DNA of 42,546 nucleotides, taken from contig CAZGTQ010000123.1 of NCBI GenBank assembly GCA_964528575.1, forward strand, positions 1-42,546, written 5' to 3'. Below the pieces are notes generated by a model that saw nothing but the letters and a program-made list of their open reading frames with translations, had not been told where the DNA came from and searched no databases. Positions 26,672-33,307 of the stretch are shown piece after piece (position 1 is the first letter of the stretch; each line of letters begins with the position of its first letter). Source of the DNA: CAZGTQ01 sp964528575 (GTDB lineage Bacteria; Planctomycetota; UBA1135; GCA-002686595). A program made the translations under genes and the position numbers.

Positions 26672-28359
26672 GGTTCTGGACCCGAGATCCCGTTCTCCGC
26701 CCGCTCGGACTCGCGGCGCTGTTCGCCGGTTTCGCGCTCGGCGGCGCTGCCCACGGCTGGACCGGCGCCGCCTGGACCGGACAGGAGCCCGTCGAGGAAG
26801 CGCCCTCGGAAGGGGAGCCGGCGAAGGCGGACGAGGAGGAAGAAGTCACGACGTGGTTCGCCGTCGTCGGCGGCGACGTACACACCGGCGACGGCACGGT
26901 GCTGCGCGGCGCGACCGTGCTGGCGAAGAACGGCGTGATCGAGGAGATCGGCCACAACGTCTTCGTGCCCGAGGAGGCCGAGGTGCTCGACGCGACGGGC
27001 TACCGCGTCTACCCGGGCCTCGTCGCGATCGCCGCGACCACGCGTCTGTCGGCGGGCGGCTTCTCCGCCGAGCCCCCGGCCGATTCGCACGCGCGCGTCT
27101 TCCCCGAGGAACGCGACGGAGCGGGTGTCGCGCAGAGCGTCCCCGACGGTTGGACGAGCGGCATCTGGTCGACCGACCTCGAGCACGCGGGCCACGACCA
27201 CACCGCGACGCCGCAGGGCGACATCTGCAACCACGGCTCGCCCGAGGACGAGTCCGGCGCTGCCGCGCGTCCGGTCCGTACCGCGGTCGAGGACTCGTTC
27301 GACCCGTTCAGCAACTACCTCGTGCTCGCGCTCGCGACCGGCATCACGACTGCTCGCCAGGGCGACGCCGCGGTCAAGCTGAAGCGCAACGAGCTCGACG
27401 GCGTCGACATGCGCTCGGACTACCTGTCCTCGTTCACCTACAGCATCCGCAACCCGCAGAGCATCACGAAGCTGCGCGACGACTTCCGCGGGGCGGCGAA
27501 GTACCTGCGCGAGATGCGCGCGCACGCGGAGGAGAAGAAGTCGAACAAGGACGCCGAGGAGCCGAGCAAGCGCGGGGTCGACTCGCGGGCGCTCGCGGTG
27601 CTCCAGGGCGAGTCGCGGGCGAAGTTCAGCGCGACCGAGCGCAGCGAGTTGCTCGGGATCGCGCGCCTGGCGCAGGAGTTCGGCTTCCGCCCGGTCATCG
27701 AGGGCTGCGTCGAGGGTTGGGCGGTGGCCGACGAGCTCGGCCGCGCCGGAGCCGCCGCGATCGTCACGCCGCGGACGCGGCGCGAGAAGTCCGAGGCGCT
27801 GGTGCGACCGGGCGGCTCGAGCATCGAGAACGCGGCGAAGCTGCACGAGGCCGGCGTCCAGATCGCGATCGAGTCGTCGAGCTCCGCGATCGACCTCGGC
27901 GGGATCACGGGCCGCGACCTGATGCACTTGCCGATCGAGGCGGGCTTCGCGGTGCGCGGCGGCTTGTCGAACCAGGCCGCGCTCGAGGGCATCACGATCG
28001 TCCCCGCGCGCCTGCTCGGCATCGACCACCGCGTCGGCAGCCTGAACGTCGGCAAGGACTGCGACCTGATCGTCACGGACGGCGACGTGCTGCACTACCA
28101 GACGTTCGTCCAGTACACGGTCGTCGAGGGCAAGCTCGTCTACGACAAGGAGAAGGAGCTCTTCTTCGCGCACATCCGCCCGCGGCCGGAAGTGCCGAGC
28201 GACGACGCCGAGACCGACGAGCAGAGCGAGGGCGAGACCGACGAAGACGTGCCCGACGCACCGGACGACGCTGAATCCGGCGACGGCGACGGCGAAGGGG
28301 ACGACGCGGACGACGACGACGACGACGCGAAGGACGACGACGGCGAGAGCGACGCCTGA
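26668..28359 (+). CDS. Exported amidohydrolase-family protein 10 (metal site lost, polyacidic tail)
   Basis: The 563-residue protein starts at a GTG that overlaps the previous stop (GTGA) with GGAGG 7 nt upstream. A hydrophobic signal (LGLAALFAGFALGGAAHG) is followed by a Glu-rich spacer and the amidohydrolase sandwich (GGDVHTGDGTVLRGATVLAKNGVIEEIG). The HxH position reads PGLVAIAATTRL. A histidine-rich loop (EHAGHDHTATP and CNHG) near residue 175-192 could bind metal in its own right. A charged helical insert lies at about 270-315. The module signature is VGSLNVGKDCDLIVTDGD. The last ~54 residues are almost entirely Asp, Glu, Ser and Gly. It closes the array, with an inverted repeat 20 nt after the stop. 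Confidence 0.86.
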   Translation: MRFWTRDPVLRPLGLAALFAGFALGGAAHGWTGAAWTGQEPVEEAPSEGEPAKADEEEEVTTWFAVVGGDVHTGDGTVLRGATVLAKNGVIEEIGHNVFVPEEAEVLDATGYRVYPGLVAIAATTRLSAGGFSAEPPADSHARVFPEERDGAGVAQSVPDGWTSGIWSTDLEHAGHDHTATPQGDICNHGSPEDESGAAARPVRTAVEDSFDPFSNYLVLALATGITTARQGDAAVKLKRNELDGVDMRSDYLSSFTYSIRNPQSITKLRDDFRGAAKYLREMRAHAEEKKSNKDAEEPSKRGVDSRALAVLQGESRAKFSATERSELLGIARLAQEFGFRPVIEGCVEGWAVADELGRAGAAAIVTPRTRREKSEALVRPGGSSIENAAKLHEAGVQIAIESSSSAIDLGGITGRDLMHLPIEAGFAVRGGLSNQAALEGITIVPARLLGIDHRVGSLNVGKDCDLIVTDGDVLHYQTFVQYTVVEGKLVYDKEKELFFAHIRPRPEVPSDDAETDEQSEGETDEDVPDAPDDAESGDGDGEGDDADDDDDDAKDDDGESDA

Positions 28360-28378
28360 TCCTTCGCCCGATGTGCTT

Positions 28379-28422
28379 CGAGCGGCTCCAGTCCCGCGAC
28401 GCGGCGGCACCGGAGCCGCTCG
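28379..28422 (+). terminator. 11-bp inverted repeat ending the amidohydrolase array
   Basis: CGAGCGGCTCC at 28379-28389 is perfectly complementary to GGAGCCGCTCG at 28412-28422, with a 22-nt loop. It begins 20 nt after the stop of the last array gene. There is no U-tract, so it may act as a Rho-assisted terminator or as a 3' end protecting the mRNA. Confidence 0.6.
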
Positions 28423-28723
28423 GCGTTCTCCACGATCTGTCCACATCGCCACGCCGTCGCAAGCACCGACCGTGCAGCGAGTTGCGAAGACGGAGCGCGT
28501 GTTGCGAACAGATGCCTAACCGCGCGACACCCAGGCGGCGCACGCTCGCCGCGGGCCTCGCGCCGGCCGCGCGCCGCGCGCTGCGCGCGCTCTCGCCGCC
28601 GACGAGCGACGGCGAGCGCCGGCGCGTTGCTCGCCGCCCGCGCAAGGCCTATGCTGATCGGATCCCTTGTCCGGGGCCGCAGACGCGGAGAGGCCGTCCG
28701 ACCCAGCGCAGCGCCCTTTGTCG
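28423..28723. other. Intergenic region before the TrpD2-like gene
   Basis: Including the inverted repeat, about 364 bp separate the array from the next gene. Short frames on both strands are Arg-rich and look like chance open frames. The only signal I can support, besides the inverted repeat, is the promoter-like pair at 28627-28655. Confidence 0.5.
28627..28655 (+). promoter_or_regulatory. Candidate sigma70-type promoter for the TrpD2-like gene
   Basis: TTGCTC (28627-28632) and TATGCT (28650-28655) are 17 nt apart, close to the housekeeping consensus. Transcription would begin near 28662. This makes the in-frame TTG at 28667 an unlikely start and favours the ATG at 28724. Confidence 0.5.
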
Positions 28724-29794
28724 ATGACCTTGCGCGATCTCCTCCGGGTCCTCGGATCCGCTCGTGGCGACGGCCGCAATCTGACCCACGAAGAGGCCTA
28801 CCGGGCCTTCGCGGCGATCTTCGCGGGCACCGAGAGCGAGGTCCAGGTCGGTGCGTTCCTGATGGCCCTGCGCTGGAAGGGCGTCTCGGTCGAGGAGCTG
28901 ACCGGCTTCGCCCGCGCGGCCCGGGACCGCGCCACGCTGCCGTGCGAGGGGATGGAGGGCCTGGTGTGCATCTGTCCGCCGCACGACGGGTACGACCAGG
29001 TCCCGCCGCTCGAGGTGGCGATGGGTCTGGTGGCGGCCGCGGCGGGCGCGCGCGTGCTGCTCATCACCGACCGCTGCGTGCCGCCCAAGCGCGGGCTGAC
29101 GGCGGCGAGCGTGCTCGAGCACCTCGGCGTCGGTCTGACGTGGGATCCGAGCGAGGCGGAGGACTGGGTCGTGAAGACGCGCTTCGGCGCGCTCTCGGCG
29201 TCGGGCATGCTCCCGGCGATCCTCGGTCTGCGGCGCGTGCGCGGCGACGTCGCCGTGCGGACGCCGCTCTCGACGGTCGAGAAGCTCGTGGCGCCCTCGA
29301 GCGCCGCGGTCGTGCTCGGCGCGGAGCGCGGCGCCGTCCTCGGCGTCGCGGTCGAGGTGATGCAGGGCCTGGGCCACCCGCACGGGATCGCGATCCAGGG
29401 CCTCGAGGGCGGCGTCGTCCCCGGCTGCCGGCGGCGTACGCGCGGCATCGAGCTGATCGGCTCGCACCAGATCCCGCTGTCGGTCGAGCCCGCCGACTTC
29501 GGTCTGCAGTGCGAGCGCAACCCCGACCTGCCGATGTACGGCCCGCCCGAAGAGGGCACGGGGACGGGCGACAACCCCGAGCTCGTGCGCGCGAGCGGCG
29601 AGATCACGCGCGCCGTCCTGGCCGGCGAGTCCGGTCCAGCGCGCAACTCGACGCTGCTGGGGGCCGCCGTCGTGCTCAAGGCCGCCGGCCGCTGCCTCAC
29701 GCTCGCCGAAGGCGTCGACGCCGCGACGAGCGCGCTCGACTCCGGCGCCGCGTACGCCGTCCTCGAGAAGCTGCGCGCCTGCGGCCCCGCGTAG
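28724..29794 (+). CDS. TrpD2/YbiB-type glycosyltransferase-family protein
   Basis: The 356-residue protein has the fold of anthranilate phosphoribosyltransferase: an N-terminal helical domain (LRDLLRVLGSARGDGRNLTHEEAYRAF) and a C-terminal nucleoside-phosphorylase-like domain. The phrases GAFLMALRWKGVSVEEL, RTPLSTVEKLVAPSSA and HGIAIQGLEGGV match the YbiB/TrpD2 branch, which binds nucleic acid and is not needed for tryptophan synthesis. The canonical TrpD glycine-rich GTGGD loop is not visible, which supports TrpD2 over TrpD. No trp gene is nearby. The ATG at 28724 was chosen because E. coli YbiB begins at the equivalent position. Confidence 0.85.
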   Translation: MTLRDLLRVLGSARGDGRNLTHEEAYRAFAAIFAGTESEVQVGAFLMALRWKGVSVEELTGFARAARDRATLPCEGMEGLVCICPPHDGYDQVPPLEVAMGLVAAAAGARVLLITDRCVPPKRGLTAASVLEHLGVGLTWDPSEAEDWVVKTRFGALSASGMLPAILGLRRVRGDVAVRTPLSTVEKLVAPSSAAVVLGAERGAVLGVAVEVMQGLGHPHGIAIQGLEGGVVPGCRRRTRGIELIGSHQIPLSVEPADFGLQCERNPDLPMYGPPEEGTGTGDNPELVRASGEITRAVLAGESGPARNSTLLGAAVVLKAAGRCLTLAEGVDAATSALDSGAAYAVLEKLRACGPA

Positions 29795-29882
29795 CAACGT
29801 CGGCGCGAGCCAAAGCAAGCGGACGAGCGGACGAGCGGACGTGGCCGGTCGTGCGGGCCGCGCAAGCCTCGGCGCGATCGAC

Positions 29883-29888
29883 TAAAAT
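29883..29888 (+). promoter_or_regulatory. Candidate -10 box for the rhodanese gene
   Basis: TAAAAT at 29883-29888 is an unusual A/T cluster in this GC-rich DNA and lies 48 nt before the GTG at 29936. No good -35 hexamer is visible at the expected distance, so the call rests on the -10 alone. Confidence 0.3.
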
Positions 29889-29935
29889 CCCGGTCTCTAC
29901 GCCCCTCCCGCGCCACGCTCACCCTGAGGCCCCTC

Positions 29936-30493
29936 GTGACCGAGACCACCCATTCGAAGATCCACGCCGACATGACGATGGAGGAGATCCTCTCCGTCGT
30001 CCCCGCCGCGCAGCGCGCGCTGTTCCAGCGCTACCACGTCGGCGGTTGCTCGTCCTGCGCGTTCCAGCCGAGCGACACGCTGCGTCAGGTCTGCAAAGAC
30101 CACAACATGTTGGATGTGAACGAGGTCGTCGCCCACATCCTGGACGCGCAGGAGCTCGACGAGCGGATCCAGGTCGACCCGTCCAAGGTGCGCGCGTGGC
30201 TCGACGCCGGCGAAGAGCTGACGTTCCTCGACGTGCGCTCCGCCGAGGAGCGCCGCTACGCGCGCATCGAACAGGCCGAGCTGCTCGACGTGCAGCGAGC
30301 CGAGCGCTACATGGCGTTGCCGAAGGAGCGCAAGCTCGTCTTCCACTGCAAGGACGGCGACCGCAGCCTCGACGTCGCGGCGTACTTCATCGGCCACGGT
30401 TTCACGAACGTGTGGACGGTGCGCGGCGGGCTCGATCGTTGGCGTCGCGACGTGGACTCCTCCATCCCGAAATACGAGTTGCCAACCAGCTAG
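29936..30493 (+). CDS. DUF1858-like domain fused to rhodanese
   Basis: The 185-residue cytoplasmic protein combines two domains. Residues about 10-75 (MTMEEILSVVPAAQRALFQRY, GGCSSCAFQPSDTLRQ) resemble the small DUF1858/hybrid-cluster-associated redox-disulfide domain with a CSSC pair. Residues about 80-180 are a rhodanese fold with LTFLDVRSAEE and the active-site loop VFHCKDGDRS, whose cysteine would carry the persulfide. This suggests handling of sulfane sulfur, with the CSSC pair as donor or acceptor. The GTG start has GAGG 6 nt upstream (CTGAGG). The gene is followed by a hairpin-rich gene-free stretch. Confidence 0.86.
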   Translation: MTETTHSKIHADMTMEEILSVVPAAQRALFQRYHVGGCSSCAFQPSDTLRQVCKDHNMLDVNEVVAHILDAQELDERIQVDPSKVRAWLDAGEELTFLDVRSAEERRYARIEQAELLDVQRAERYMALPKERKLVFHCKDGDRSLDVAAYFIGHGFTNVWTVRGGLDRWRRDVDSSIPKYELPTS

Positions 30494-30743
30494 CTCCTGG
30501 TAGCCTGCACTCGCTCCGGCCGGATCCTGCCGCCCGGCCGGGGTGGGTGCCGACAGGCGCTCTCCGATCCCGGCTGGGTCTCGCGGCCCGAAGGGATGCT
30601 CTGGAAGTCACCCTGCCATGGCGTCCAGAGTCGCCGGGGGGCCCGACCTTGCCAGCCCTCCTGGCCGTCCGCTGGTGGCAACACCAGTCGCGACCCGCGC
30701 GGAGTCGTCTCTACGGAGACGACTCCCTTTCATTTAAGCGCTC
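30494..30743. other. Hairpin-dense intergenic region, possible structured RNA
   Basis: The 250 bp between two convergent genes holds at least five strong inverted repeats in series: CCGGCCGG (30516-30523 with 30534-30541), CTCTGGA/TCCAGAG (30599-30605 with 30624-30630), GCCAG/CTGGC (30651-30665), CTGGTG-GCAA-CACCAG (30672-30687, a GNRA loop) and the hairpin at 30701-30726. Short frames here have no convincing start. It could be a structured 3' untranslated region or an independent noncoding RNA; no known family was recognised. Confidence 0.55.
30701..30726. terminator. 11-bp stem with TACG tetraloop, likely bidirectional terminator
   Basis: GGAGTCGTCTC and GAGACGACTCC pair perfectly around the four-base loop TACG closed by C-G, which is the very stable UNCG type on the plus strand. 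CTTTCATTT follows, giving a partial U-tract. The hairpin lies between convergent genes (rhodanese on plus, pseudopilin on minus) and could stop both transcripts. Confidence 0.75.
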
Positions 30744-31283
30744 TCAGCGTCCGTCGTCGAACCAATCGCTCGTGGAGCCTTCGAGCGTCATCCGCCCCGT
30801 CACCGGCTCGACGTGCAGCACGCGCACGTCGCCCTCGAATGCGAGCTGGATCGTTCCGCCGCAGAGCGCCTGTCCGCTGGCGGCGTAGCGCAGCGCGCGC
30901 ATCCCGTCGTCGATCTCGACCGCGACGATCGCGACGCCCTCGAACACTCCGTCGCTCGAGTAGCGGCGCGCGCGGGCGTGCAACTCGCTCGGCGGCACGC
31001 CGTCCGCGCCCGAAGCGTCGACGACGCGATAGCCGTCGCCGTCCTCGCGGAACTCCACGCATGTCGTCTTGCCGAGGTACGCAGCTCGGTTCTGCGCGGA
31101 GCGCAAGTCGCGCGCGAGCTGCACGCTCGCGTTCTCGAGCGTGACCTCGCTCCGCCCGAAGTACGCCGGGATCGCGAGCGACGTCACGAGCACGATCAAC
31201 GCGAGCGCGACGAGCAGCTCCAGGATCGTGAAACCGCCGCGGCGCGCGCGCCGGCGGTGCTCCGTGGGGACGGCGAGGTGCAC
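30744..31283 (-). CDS. Pseudopilin with type IV prepilin signal (GspH-like)
   Basis: The 179-residue protein starts with a positively charged leader and the prepilin motif RRGGFTILELLVALALIV, which is cleaved after Gly and methylated on Phe by a prepilin peptidase; Glu+5 is present. The remaining part (ENASVQLARDLRSAQNRAAYLGK, then beta-strands) matches minor pseudopilins such as GspH/FimT. It would sit in the inner membrane and periplasm as part of a type II secretion-like or type IV pilus-like fibre. The start is a GTG at 31283 without a clear Shine-Dalgarno. It is 19 nt downstream of another pseudopilin gene. No ATPase or secretin gene is in the window. Confidence 0.87.
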   Translation of the reverse strand: MHLAVPTEHRRRARRGGFTILELLVALALIVLVTSLAIPAYFGRSEVTLENASVQLARDLRSAQNRAAYLGKTTCVEFREDGDGYRVVDASGADGVPPSELHARARRYSSDGVFEGVAIVAVEIDDGMRALRYAASGQALCGGTIQLAFEGDVRVLHVEPVTGRMTLEGSTSDWFDDGR

Positions 31284-31302
31284 GGGTCGCGGAAGGAGCG
31301 GG

Positions 31303-31881
31303 TCAGAGGTCGAACAGCGCGAGCTCGGTGCCGGGAACCGCGCCTTCGCAGTTCGCGCGCAGCTCGCCCGTCGACGGCTTGAAGATCCAGCCGGTACGCA
31401 CGTCCGGGACCGCCGGGAACGCGTCGTCGTCGGCGACCAGCCGCACCGACTTCATGCGGTTGATCGGGTTCTCGGGGACCCCGTAGAGGAGGTACGGCCC
31501 CAGGTCGTGGCCCGCCTTCCAGGTGAACGAGGCGTTGCCGTCCGCGTCGGACCAGCCGGCGAGCTGAGCGCGCAGACCGAGCTCCGAGAGGCGCCGCTCG
31601 GGCGTACCCGGGCGCCCGGCGTAGCCGGGGAACTCGTCGTGCTCCTCGCGGTAGCGCAGCAGCGCCGCGCGGAACGCGTGCAACGTGCTCTGGAGCTCGC
31701 GCACCAGCGTGACCGACCGCTCCGAGAGCTCGACGTGCGTCGTGGTCCTCTGCGGCACCGCCATGACGCCGATCGTGCACATGACGGCCGCGACGAGGGC
31801 GTACTCGGTCAGCGACGGGCCGCGTCGCCCGTCCCGCTCCGCCTCCGCCGCGCCGGCCTCGCTCGCTCGCTCGTGCTCCAT
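31303..31881 (-). CDS. Atypical pseudopilin (GspG-like)
   Basis: The 192-residue protein has a charged leader followed by RRGPSLTEYALVAAVMCTIGVMA. This keeps Gly at -1 and Glu at +5 of a prepilin site but has Pro at +1 in place of the usual Phe, which is expected to impair methylation or cleavage. The C-terminal part (YREEHDEFPGYAG, GPYLLYGVPENPINRM) has the GspG/major-pseudopilin look, including the Asn-Pro segment. It lies between the TPR lipoprotein gene (58 nt upstream) and the GspH-like gene (19 nt downstream), suggesting one operon. Confidence 0.75.
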   Translation of the reverse strand: MEHERASEAGAAEAERDGRRGPSLTEYALVAAVMCTIGVMAVPQRTTTHVELSERSVTLVRELQSTLHAFRAALLRYREEHDEFPGYAGRPGTPERRLSELGLRAQLAGWSDADGNASFTWKAGHDLGPYLLYGVPENPINRMKSVRLVADDDAFPAVPDVRTGWIFKPSTGELRANCEGAVPGTELALFDL

Positions 31882-31939
31882 CCTGCCCGGATCTTCGGCC
31901 GAGCCGCGCCGAACGCTTGAGCGGGGGCCCGCGCGGCGC

Positions 31940-33259
31940 TCATTCGCCCGCCACCTGCTCCCGGGCGCGCCGGGCCTCGACGTGCCCGGGCTCGAGCGCC
32001 AGAACGCTCCCGAAGGCCGCGCGGGCCTCGGCCTGGCGGTCCAGCGCCGAGAGCGCGACCCCGCGCGCGTAGTGCGCCTGGGCGTCCGATCCGTTGCCCC
32101 TGACCGCCTCGTCGGCGAGCCGGAGCGCGCGCTCGGCGTCGCGCAGCCCGGGCGGAGCGTCGCACAGGACGAGCGCGAGCACGCGCCGCGCGCGGAGCTG
32201 CGCAGGCTCGTCCGCGAGCACGCGCTCCAGGCGCTCGACCGCCTCCGCGTGCCGCCCCTCGTCGGCGTCGATCTGCGCGAGGATCACGCGCGCGTGGACG
32301 TTGTCCGGCGCGAGCGCGAGGCTGCGTTCCGCTTCCGCGCGCCCGGCGTCGAAGCGGCCCTCGGCGCGGTGGTGGCTCGCGACGACGGCGGCGCGCTGCC
32401 AGGGCTCGAGACCGTGGCCGAGCAGCCCCAGCTCGCGCAGGACGAGCAGCTCCGCGTGCTGCGCGAGCTCGGCCTGCGCCTCGTCGTCGCGCCCGAGCGC
32501 CGCGAGCGCCTTGCCGAGGATCAGGTGGGCCTGCATGTGGTCGGGGCTCGTCGCGAGCGCGGCGCGCAGCTCCTCGGCCGCGCGCTCCGGCTCGCTCGCG
32601 TCGAGGTGCAGTCGCCCGCGCAGCACGCGCAGGTTCGCGCTCGACGGATGCAGCGCGAGCCCCGCCTCCGTCGCCCGCGCCGCGCGCTCGAGGGCGCCGC
32701 TCTCGCGCAGGACCGTCGCGAGGATCTTGTAGTTCTCCGCGTCGCCGGGTTCCGACTCGAGCGCGCGGTGCGCGTGCCACAGCGCGCGGCCCGACTCGCT
32801 GCGCTGCAGGTACACGTCGGCGAGCAGGAAGTGCGCGCGCGCGAGGGCTGGATCGGCCGCGACCGCGGCGAGCAGCTCGCGCTCCGCCTCGCGCAGGAGC
32901 GCGAGCCCGTGGAGCCGATCGCCGAGCTCGAACCGCGCGTTCGCGTCGCCGGGTCGCAGCGACGCGAGCTGCCGCAAGCGGCGCACCTCGGCCGCGCGCG
33001 CGGGGTCGGCGGCGGCGAGCGCGGCCCCTTCGCGCTCTCGATCCTCGCCGGTCGTCGTCGGAAGCGAGTCCGGCGGGGGCTCGGAGATGCCCTCGAGCAG
33101 CCCCCAGGGAGGCTCGCTCGATGCCGGCGCCGCGCCGGGGCGCGGAGGCGCGCGCTCGGGAGCGGGCGACGCGGCGCTGTCCTGGCCGGGGGGCCGATCG
33201 TCGCAGGCGGTGACGAGCGCAGCGAGCGCGGCGAGCGCGGCGAGTGGCGAGGTGCGCAT
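31940..33259 (-). CDS. TPR-repeat lipoprotein
   Basis: The 439-residue protein has a lipoprotein signal (LAALAALAALVTAC, Cys19), a proline-rich spacer and then about eight tetratricopeptide repeats. Examples are NARFELGDRLHGLALLREAE, ARAHFLLADVYLQRSESGRA, HVQAHLILGKALAALGRDDEA-type units and a final HYARGVALSALDRQAEARA. TPR proteins act as scaffolds for protein complexes. It is divergent from the ASPIC/FG-GAP gene; TPR and ASPIC/UnbV proteins are often neighbours or fused in planctomycete-like genomes. The ATG at 33259 was chosen because it supplies the signal peptide; the frame is open far upstream only as a shadow. Confidence 0.88.
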   Translation of the reverse strand: MRTSPLAALAALAALVTACDDRPPGQDSAASPAPERAPPRPGAAPASSEPPWGLLEGISEPPPDSLPTTTGEDREREGAALAAADPARAAEVRRLRQLASLRPGDANARFELGDRLHGLALLREAERELLAAVAADPALARAHFLLADVYLQRSESGRALWHAHRALESEPGDAENYKILATVLRESGALERAARATEAGLALHPSSANLRVLRGRLHLDASEPERAAEELRAALATSPDHMQAHLILGKALAALGRDDEAQAELAQHAELLVLRELGLLGHGLEPWQRAAVVASHHRAEGRFDAGRAEAERSLALAPDNVHARVILAQIDADEGRHAEAVERLERVLADEPAQLRARRVLALVLCDAPPGLRDAERALRLADEAVRGNGSDAQAHYARGVALSALDRQAEARAAFGSVLALEPGHVEARRAREQVAGE

Positions 33260-33307
33260 CGAAACAGCGCGGCCTCGGAACGGCCTGCGGAACGGAGGGC
33301 GCAGCGG

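Noticed and set aside
28724..29794. Anthranilate phosphoribosyltransferase TrpD for tryptophan synthesis
   Set aside because: Family phrases match YbiB/TrpD2, the TrpD glycine-rich loop is not seen, and no trp gene is nearby.
29819..29842. Three 8-bp direct repeats (GCGGACGA type) before the rhodanese gene
   Set aside because: Too short and too simple in this GC-rich context to claim an operator.
30543..30737. Short frames in the hairpin-rich intergenic stretch
   Set aside because: No ribosome site, odd composition, and they lie across strong RNA stems.
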